Shown here piece by piece: positions 6,276 to 11,537 of a stretch of DNA of 11,537 nt (position 1 is the first letter of the stretch; the number at the start of each line of letters is the position of its first letter). The notes under the pieces were generated by a model, which did no database searches, was not told the origin of the DNA, and saw nothing but the letters and a program-made list of their open reading frames with translations. A program made the translations under genes and the position numbers. Location of the stretch: contig CAZUGQ010000040.1 in assembly GCA_964620125.1 (NCBI GenBank), positions 1-11,537 of the forward strand, in the 5' to 3' direction. Origin of the DNA: OLB6 sp964620125. Its GTDB lineage: Bacteria; Bacteroidota; Ignavibacteria; Kapaibacteriales; Kapaibacteriaceae.

Positions 6276-6303
6276 TCCCACTTTGGTGAACAAACAAGTG
6301 GGA
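6276..6303 (-). repeat. Leader hairpin of paralog B
   Basis: TCCCACTT (6276..6283) and AAGTGGGA (6296..6303) form a perfect 8-bp stem with a 12-base loop. It lies within the predicted leader, 47-74 nt before the start codon. It has no T-tract, so it is more likely a leader structure or a binding dyad than a terminator. Confidence 0.5.
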
Positions 6304-6329
6304 CTTTGCTGCAAGCTCTCTCAACACCC

Positions 6330-6357
6330 GATATAAACAAAGGTTACGAAAGTTCAA
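6330..6357 (-). promoter_or_regulatory. Candidate promoter of paralog B
   Basis: On the minus strand TTGAAC (6357..6352) and TATATC (6335..6330) are 16 bases apart. As a Bacteroidota promoter this reads TTG-N19-TATATCGG, which is only a partial TAnnTTTG match. The upstream half overlaps the T-tract of the preceding terminator. It would give a leader of about 95 nt. Confidence 0.4.
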
Positions 6358-6400
6358 AAAAAACACCCAGGGGCCACCAGGATCTACCAGGTGGCCCCTG
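6356..6400 (-). terminator. Intrinsic terminator of paralog A
   Basis: CAGGGGCCACC (6368..6378) and GGTGGCCCCTG (6390..6400) form a perfect 11-bp GC-rich stem with an 11-base loop. On the minus strand a run of eight T follows (6363..6356) after GGTG. It stands 30 bases beyond the stop of paralog A, so the two paralogs are probably separate transcripts. Confidence 0.93.
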
Positions 6401-6430
6401 AAATTGTATGTCCGATTGTCTATCGGGCGG

Positions 6431-9064
6431 CTATCGTACCACCATCAGCGGAAGAGTATACACTACGTCGCTCGACGTAATACAGAGGACGTAGGTGCCA
6501 CTCGGCACTGCGGTGCCGTTACTATCCAATCCATCCCACGTCATCGTGCCTGACGAAACGTCATAGCTGTTGATGACCTGACCCAAGGCGGAAACGATCT
6601 TCAAGTTCGTTGCCTGTACCTGTCCGAACTGAACGGTGACGGTTGACGACGCTGGGTTGGGATACACGACGATGCCAGCGGCATGGCCATCCATCGTGAC
6701 GCTTGACGCGATTTCGCACGTACCGCTTGCACTCGAAGAAACGTCGCCACCATTGGCTGACTTGAACGTCACGTTTGCCGCATACTGTCCAACGTCAGAA
6801 GGCGAAAACTCCACGCACAGTTCTTTTGTGGAGCCGGCAGAAATCATGAGCGGCAGGGCAGAGGACAACTTGAAGGATGAAGCACCGCCACCCGCGAACA
6901 TTACGTCATCAATGGCGATATCCATTGCAGATGTGTTGTTCAACTGGAAGCACTTGGTGGTGGTTGACCTCTTGTCGACCGTACCAAATGCAAGTTCACC
7001 GTCAATCGTATACCGCACAACTCCCATCCCTTCGAGTTGTATTGAATGCGGGCCGTTTGTTGCTTCGGATTCGATTGAAAGCGTGGCTTCGGCCATACCG
7101 ACCTTTGTTGGCGTGAAGGTAATCTGCACGTTGGCCTTCTCACCTGGTTGCAATGTTATCGGAGCAACGGAAAGTGTTGGGGTGAATGCCGATGCATCCG
7201 CTCCCGTTACCGATGCACCTGTGAGTTCGACTGGCACAATGCCATTGTTCGTGACCACTGCTGAGAACATCTGCTGGCCTGAATACCCATACGGTACTTC
7301 ACCGAAGTCGATCGTTGGTTCCTCTACACTGAGTCTCGGCTCGAGAGAAGCCGGATCTGTGACGGTTACTCGCGCTAGTCGACTGGTTGCACCACCACAG
7401 GGGTTGTGAATCAAGGCACGATACCATCCAGCATGTTCCATCATGGCAGAAGGAATAGTGAGAGTAGCACCCTCCGCGCCTTCAATTGGTTGTTCGTTGT
7501 GTAACCAGGATACCCTTTGCAGGCCGGTACCTTCTACTGTCAGCTGAATTGGTTGCCCCAATAACACATTGGCGTTCCCAGGGTGTTTGGTTACCGTTGG
7601 TTGACTGTAGACGTTAACAACTGCTGCAGTGCTTGTGGCCGAAAGTCCACACACACCAGTTACCGTTACGGTGTATGTGCCGCTCGCTGATGATGTTGCT
7701 GCCGGTATCGTGTATGAGTAGTTTGTTGCGTTAGCAATTGGGGCACCATTGCGGAACCATTGATAGGTAAGGCCTGCACCTTCGGCAACCGCATCGAGTT
7801 GAACATTCGTACCAGCGCATACTTCCATGCCTTCAGGTTGCTCACGTATAACAGGAGCTGTATGTACGTTCACGAATGCACGGTCGCTACGCACTCGCAC
7901 ATCACATCCGGTCGAAGATTGTACTCCTGGAATATCAATCTCACACCAGTAAAAACCATCGTGCGACGAGTTTAGCGATGCGAGTGTGAGGTTGGGACCA
8001 TTGGCACCCTGAATGGGATTGTCGTTCTGATACCATTGATACGACAGATTAGGACCAGTGGCAACCAAGGACAATGTTGTTGACGAGCCGGGGCAGTACG
8101 CCCCCCCTTGTGGCTGCGTAACGAGCTCGGCCTTCGGTGGTACCTGTAACTGTACGGTGTTGGAAACTGCAGGTACACCGCACGGCGACGCAACGGTAGC
8201 ATAATACATGCCGTTATCCGACTCTTTGGCAATCGTGAAGGTTAGCTTCTTTTGATTGGCTCCGGCAATTGCTTGGCCGTCCTTGTACCATTGAATTGTC
8301 AATGGTGAACCAGTAGCGTCAACACTCAATTCACCGTCGTATCCCTTGCAGATGATTGTGTTTTCTGGCTGTTTGGTGATTGCCGCTGGCGACATTACTG
8401 TAAGTGTGACCTCGTTCGTTGTCGAGGATTTTCCGCACACATCGTAGATCGTGAGTTTATACTTTCCGGCGTCACCAAGCTGTACGTTGCTGATGGTTAG
8501 GTCTGGGCCCGCTGTACTATAGTCAGATCCATTCTTGAACCATTTGTAGGTCCAGTACTGGCCTACCGGTGCTCCCACTGTGAACGTTGCTGTACTTCCA
8601 ACACACGTTGTTATATCCTGTGGTTGCTGTGTGATTGGGGGATTTATGCAAGCCCGTATCACTGTATGATACGAGTAATAGTATTGAGGTCGCCAGTAAC
8701 ACGTAGTTGCCGACGACTGAACTAGGCGCGTAATCACGTTCGACGAAGGCGGGAACGTGGTTGGTACCGTGTATGTGAAGTAATAATAGGTATAGCTTGA
8801 TGCCATCGGTATACCTGAAGCGATTGTTGTCCACGTTGACCCATAGTTGGTGGACCATTGCAGCTGGAATGTTGTGCCTGGTATCGACCAGTAAGTGTAG
8901 TAGTAACCTTGCAGGGTTTGGCCCTGGGTTAGTGTCGTATACGATCCATGGCCTGGGTAGAATGCACCCATATAGTAGGAGCCTGAAAGGCATTGTGCTC
9001 TCGAAGCACTAATGCCCGTTAGCAGTGCTGCGAGCAGCAACGTAGTGGTAACCACATGCTTCAT
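6431..9064 (-). CDS. Secreted Ig-ladder protein with T9SS type A sorting domain (paralog A)
   Basis: This 877-aa protein starts at ATG 9064, 7 nt after GGAGG. An ATG 30 bases further up is open, but it would put a charged tail before the signal peptide. The signal peptide (about 1-23, ending SRA before QC) is the Sec type; the Cys is not in a lipobox. A Tyr-rich module (24-139) is followed by five Ig-like domains (about 141-224, 225-308, 309-401, 402-486, 487-569), two ASH/choice-of-anchor D-type domains (about 570-682 and 683-786) and a sorting domain (788-877; YPNPA at 801-805, ending LMVVR). The domain order matches paralog B throughout, so the pair arose by tandem duplication. Domain 3 carries an extra Cys at FYWC (374). 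The likely role is a surface adhesin-like or structural protein; the ligand is unknown. It has its own terminator and a candidate promoter. Confidence 0.93.
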   Translation of the reverse strand: MKHVVTTTLLLAALLTGISASRAQCLSGSYYMGAFYPGHGSYTTLTQGQTLQGYYYTYWSIPGTTFQLQWSTNYGSTWTTIASGIPMASSYTYYYFTYTVPTTFPPSSNVITRLVQSSATTCYWRPQYYYSYHTVIRACINPPITQQPQDITTCVGSTATFTVGAPVGQYWTYKWFKNGSDYSTAGPDLTISNVQLGDAGKYKLTIYDVCGKSSTTNEVTLTVMSPAAITKQPENTIICKGYDGELSVDATGSPLTIQWYKDGQAIAGANQKKLTFTIAKESDNGMYYATVASPCGVPAVSNTVQLQVPPKAELVTQPQGGAYCPGSSTTLSLVATGPNLSYQWYQNDNPIQGANGPNLTLASLNSSHDGFYWCEIDIPGVQSSTGCDVRVRSDRAFVNVHTAPVIREQPEGMEVCAGTNVQLDAVAEGAGLTYQWFRNGAPIANATNYSYTIPAATSSASGTYTVTVTGVCGLSATSTAAVVNVYSQPTVTKHPGNANVLLGQPIQLTVEGTGLQRVSWLHNEQPIEGAEGATLTIPSAMMEHAGWYRALIHNPCGGATSRLARVTVTDPASLEPRLSVEEPTIDFGEVPYGYSGQQMFSAVVTNNGIVPVELTGASVTGADASAFTPTLSVAPITLQPGEKANVQITFTPTKVGMAEATLSIESEATNGPHSIQLEGMGVVRYTIDGELAFGTVDKRSTTTKCFQLNNTSAMDIAIDDVMFAGGGASSFKLSSALPLMISAGSTKELCVEFSPSDVGQYAANVTFKSANGGDVSSSASGTCEIASSVTMDGHAAGIVVYPNPASSTVTVQFGQVQATNLKIVSALGQVINSYDVSSGTMTWDGLDSNGTAVPSGTYVLCITSSDVVYTLPLMVVR

Positions 9065-9070
9065 GCGTGG

Positions 9071-9076
9071 TCCTCC
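9071..9076 (-). promoter_or_regulatory. Ribosome binding site of paralog A
   Basis: GGAGGA on the minus strand ends 6 nt before ATG 9064. It is a strong Shine-Dalgarno for this group of bacteria and selects this start over the ATG at 9094. Confidence 0.85.
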
Positions 9077-9128
9077 GGTAGGTTTTGTGAACAACTCTGT
9101 TGGAACGAGACGATCTGTCAGTGGGTAG

Positions 9129-9150
9129 CAGCTTTCAAGGCAGAAAGCTG
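9129..9150 (-). repeat. Leader hairpin of paralog A
   Basis: CAGCTTTC (9129..9136) and GAAAGCTG (9143..9150) form a perfect 8-bp stem with a 6-base loop. It lies in the predicted leader, 65-86 nt before the start codon. No T-tract follows on either strand, so it is not the missing pyrophosphatase terminator. Confidence 0.55.
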
Positions 9151-9181
9151 ACCGCCAAAGTAGCAGTGAGTAACCGCGAAT

Positions 9182-9209
9182 AAACTACGTAGAATTGACT
9201 ACTTGTCAA
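9182..9209 (-). promoter_or_regulatory. Candidate promoter of paralog A
   Basis: On the minus strand TTGACA (9209..9204) is followed after 16 bases by TAGTTT (9187..9182). In Bacteroidota terms it reads TTG-N19-TAGTTTAT, matching four of the six fixed bases of TAnnTTTG. It lies in the 218-base gap after the pyrophosphatase gene and would give a leader of about 110 nt. No intrinsic terminator is visible in that gap, so some read-through from the pyrophosphatase gene is possible. Confidence 0.45.
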
Positions 9210-9282
9210 CTAAATTTCACGCTGAGTTGTCAGGCGTGTTAAATGTAGCCTACCAACAGTGAGGAATATGTGACGGTGAACG

Positions 9283-11412
9283 TTATCGAATCAACCAGCC
9301 TCCGGAGGCAGCGAATGCGCCTGCAAATACCAAGGAAATAATGGCCATAAGCTTAATCAATATGTTAAGAGACGGACCTGACGTGTCCTTGAACGGATCG
9401 CCGACGGTATCGCCAACAACAGCCGCCTTGTGAGTATCAGAGCCCTTACCACCATGAATGCCAGTTTCGATATACTTCTTGGCATTGTCCCAAGCACCGC
9501 CACTATTTGCCATGCTGATGGCCAGCATCACGCCAACCACGAGTGAACCAATGAGTACCCCAGCCAGCATTTGGGGGCCAAACAAGAAGCCAACCGCCAA
9601 GGGAGTAAGAATCACAAGTAGGCCAGGAGCAATCATTTCTCGGATGGATGCCTTTGTGCTGATATCAACACACTTTGCATACTCAGCTCTTGCCTTTCCT
9701 TCCATAAGACCTGGAATCGTGCGGAACTGCCGACGCACTTCTTCGATCATATCGAACGCTGCCTTACCAACACTCTTCATTGTCATGGCTGAGAATGCAA
9801 ACGGCAATGAGCCACCAACAAGCAACCCAGCAAGGACGTGTGGATCAGTGATGTTCAGGTCGAGTGTCTTACCCTGTTGTGCAAGCACGCCTTGAGCGCG
9901 TGTGAGAAAGGCACTGGTGAGAGCAAGTGAAGTGAGTGCGGCTGAGCCGATGGCGAATCCTTTGCCGATGGCAGCAGTTGTATTTCCAGCTGCATCTAGG
10001 GCATCGGTACGCTTGCGGATGTCTTTGCCCATCTCGGCCATCTCGGCTATGCCGCCTGCATTGTCGGATGTTGGACCATAGGCATCAATCGTGAGTCCCA
10101 CCGCTATGGTACCTAGCATACCGATTGCAGTAAGGGCAATCCCATACATACCTGCACTGATGTACCCGACCACGACACTGGCAGCAATCAGCAACATGGG
10201 TAGGACGGCACTGTTGTAACCCAGCGCAAGACCATAGATGATATTGGTTGCCGACCCTGTTTTGGAAGCATCGGCTACTTCACGGACGGGTTTATAAGCA
10301 TGACTGGTAAAGAATTCTGTAATCAAGCCAATGAGTAACCCGGAAATGAGACCAGCAGCAAGTGCAGCAAAAACACCATTGGCAGTTACGCTGATCGCAC
10401 CAACCATGAAGCTCTCTGAACCAAAGGCCCATTGTGTTACTGGCCACAAAGCAACTAACATGATCAGTGTGGAGATGATCAAGGCATTCTTGAGTGCAGA
10501 CTCTACCTTGTTCTCCTGCTTAACGTTGATGAAGAATAGCGAGATCAAACTTGCCACGATGCCAACAACGTTCACAAGCATCGGGAAGAGCAGTATGTTC
10601 AGGTTCTGAGAAGCTTCGGGTGTTGCAGCGTAGGCAGCAGCACCGATCACCAAAGCAGCACATGTAGACTCTGCAACGGAGCCGAACAGGTCGGCGCCCA
10701 TGCCAGCAATGTCGCCAACATTGTCACCAACATTGTCGGCAATAACCGCCGGGTTCCGAGGATCATCTTCCGGAATGCCAGCTTCAACCTTCCCTACAAG
10801 GTCAGCACCTACATCTGCAGCCTTTGTGTATATACCCCCGCCAACACGACCGAATAGCGCGACGCTTGAGCCCCCTAACCCAAATCCAGAAAGGATCTCC
10901 ATCTGGATTTCACGAGTGATGCCCATGCCAAGTGGAAGAAGAACATCAATGCCGAGATATACGAGTACTAGGCCAAGCACAGCAAGGCCGGTTAACCCAA
11001 AGCCCATCACGGCACCACTCTCGAACGCAACTCTGAAAGCCTTTGTGATACTCTGGCGCGCTGCCGATGCAGTGCGCACGTTGCCCTTGGTGGCAATCTT
11101 CATTCCGATGTAGCCACTAGCTACGGATGTGGCAGCACCAATCAGGAATGCGACTGCTGTGTAGATGCCATGGTCAACGGTAAACCAGATCAACACAGCA
11201 AACAACGCCATGAAGATTGACAGCACGCGGTACTCCCGTCCAAGAAAGGCCATGGCACCTTCGGCAATGGCACCAGCAATCTCGTTGAGTTTGGTTACCT
11301 CTTCGGCCGAAGCTGCACCATCTTCAACACGCACAGCTACCACTCGCTGCCGAAAAATCAGCGCAACCAGAAGCGCAAGTACTCCGATGCCGATGACAAA
11401 ACCAATGATCAT
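9283..11412 (-). CDS. hppA: Membrane-bound pyrophosphatase, K+-dependent H+-pump type
   Basis: This 709-aa integral membrane protein (family usual about 660-770) couples pyrophosphate hydrolysis to ion transport across the inner membrane. The active-site loops are intact: DVGADLVGKVE (200-210), EDDPRNPAVIADNVGDNVGD (215-234), GPTSDNAGG (446-454) and DTHKAAVVGDTVGDPFKDTS (659-678). About sixteen membrane segments can be read. Ala480 and Gly483 in GNTTAAIGKG are the K+-dependent signature; K+-independent enzymes have Lys at the first site. The semi-conserved Glu248 lies in GSVAESTCAAL, the position of proton-pumping plant-type enzymes, not the DLLES position of the Na+ pump of Thermotoga. H+ is therefore the likely ion, by comparison only. 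The start ATG 11412 begins the first membrane helix directly. It has only a weak AGG upstream, and no clear promoter is seen in the 72-base gap to the divergent tRNA-Val. Confidence 0.97.
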   Translation of the reverse strand: MIIGFVIGIGVLALLVALIFRQRVVAVRVEDGAASAEEVTKLNEIAGAIAEGAMAFLGREYRVLSIFMALFAVLIWFTVDHGIYTAVAFLIGAATSVASGYIGMKIATKGNVRTASAARQSITKAFRVAFESGAVMGFGLTGLAVLGLVLVYLGIDVLLPLGMGITREIQMEILSGFGLGGSSVALFGRVGGGIYTKAADVGADLVGKVEAGIPEDDPRNPAVIADNVGDNVGDIAGMGADLFGSVAESTCAALVIGAAAYAATPEASQNLNILLFPMLVNVVGIVASLISLFFINVKQENKVESALKNALIISTLIMLVALWPVTQWAFGSESFMVGAISVTANGVFAALAAGLISGLLIGLITEFFTSHAYKPVREVADASKTGSATNIIYGLALGYNSAVLPMLLIAASVVVGYISAGMYGIALTAIGMLGTIAVGLTIDAYGPTSDNAGGIAEMAEMGKDIRKRTDALDAAGNTTAAIGKGFAIGSAALTSLALTSAFLTRAQGVLAQQGKTLDLNITDPHVLAGLLVGGSLPFAFSAMTMKSVGKAAFDMIEEVRRQFRTIPGLMEGKARAEYAKCVDISTKASIREMIAPGLLVILTPLAVGFLFGPQMLAGVLIGSLVVGVMLAISMANSGGAWDNAKKYIETGIHGGKGSDTHKAAVVGDTVGDPFKDTSGPSLNILIKLMAIISLVFAGAFAASGGWLIR

Positions 11413-11442
11413 GTCAGTGCCTATGTTGTGTGCAGTGAGTGG

Positions 11443-11473
11443 TTGCCGGTTCCGACCATCCGGCGTACTTTTG
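11443..11473 (+). promoter_or_regulatory. Bacteroidota-type promoter of tRNA-Val
   Basis: TTG (11443..11445), 20 bases, then TACTTTTG (11466..11473) exactly fits the TTG / TAnnTTTG pattern. Transcription would start a few bases before the tRNA at 11485. It lies in the divergent gap shared with the pyrophosphatase gene. Confidence 0.75.
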
Positions 11474-11484
11474 CGGTTCGCTTC

Positions 11485-11537
<53 letters not shown>

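Noticed and set aside
6636..7409. A 257-aa plus-strand open frame opposite paralog A
   Set aside because: It is antisense to the same region of paralog A as the frame opposite paralog B. The recurrence reflects shared codon use in the paralogs, not a gene.
8990..9064. Paralog A as a lipoprotein
   Set aside because: The Cys at residue 25 follows SRAQ, which is not a lipobox; a normal Sec signal with cleavage after SRA fits better and agrees with a T9SS sorting domain.
9065..9094. Ten-codon upstream extension of paralog A (ATG 9094)
   Set aside because: The strong GGAGG lies between this ATG and the next one at 9064, and the signal peptide begins at 9064.
9129..9150. Hairpin taken as terminator of the pyrophosphatase gene
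   Set aside because: No T-tract follows, it is over 130 bases beyond the stop, and it lies downstream of the candidate promoter of paralog A.

Overview
The window looks like chromosome from the Bacteroidota/Chlorobiota (FCB) group. Three independent signs agree: two large secreted proteins end in type A sorting domains of the type IX secretion system (T9SS); both tRNA genes have a promoter of the form TTG-N19/20-TAnnTTTG, the Bacteroidota-type promoter; and the integrase has the N-terminal arm domain common in this group. The mix of Ig-like ladders, choice-of-anchor D modules and clear GGAGG/GGGAG ribosome sites would also suit Kapabacteria/Ignavibacteria-like lineages, but the genus cannot be read from the sequence.

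Layout. Bases 1 to about 3374 look like one end of an integrated mobile element. They hold a small hypothetical ORF (18..272, minus), a 531-base stretch without a convincing gene but rich in short repeats and a strong hairpin (273..803), an uncharacterised protein with a C-terminal excisionase-like HTH (804..1892), and a complete tyrosine recombinase (1905..3191). The recombinase has a perfect 17-bp inverted repeat ending 4 nt before its start codon. The element abuts the 3' end of an intact tRNA-Lys(CTT) (3375..3448), the probable attachment site. The other end of the element is not in the window.

Bases 3375..11537 look like host backbone. After tRNA-Lys come two tandem, same-strand paralogs of about 880 residues (start codons at 6229 and 9064). 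Each has a signal peptide, a Tyr-rich N-terminal module, five Ig-like domains, two ASH/choice-of-anchor D-type domains and a T9SS sorting domain. Each has its own candidate promoter, a leader of about 100 nt with an 8-bp hairpin, and its own intrinsic terminator. Upstream lies a membrane pyrophosphatase (9283..11412) with K+-dependent, H+-pump-type signatures. A divergent tRNA-Val(GAC) runs off the right edge.

How the parts work together. The integrase and HTH protein form a 12-nt-spaced pair that probably controls integration and excision at tRNA-Lys. The paralogs are probably exported by the Sec system and then T9SS, and are anchored on or released from the cell surface as adhesin-like or structural proteins. 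The pyrophosphatase conserves energy from PPi and has no evident functional link to its neighbours. The least explained material is the integrase leader inverted repeat, the HTH fusion protein and the two GTGC-rich arrays with about one-helical-turn periods inside and behind its gene.
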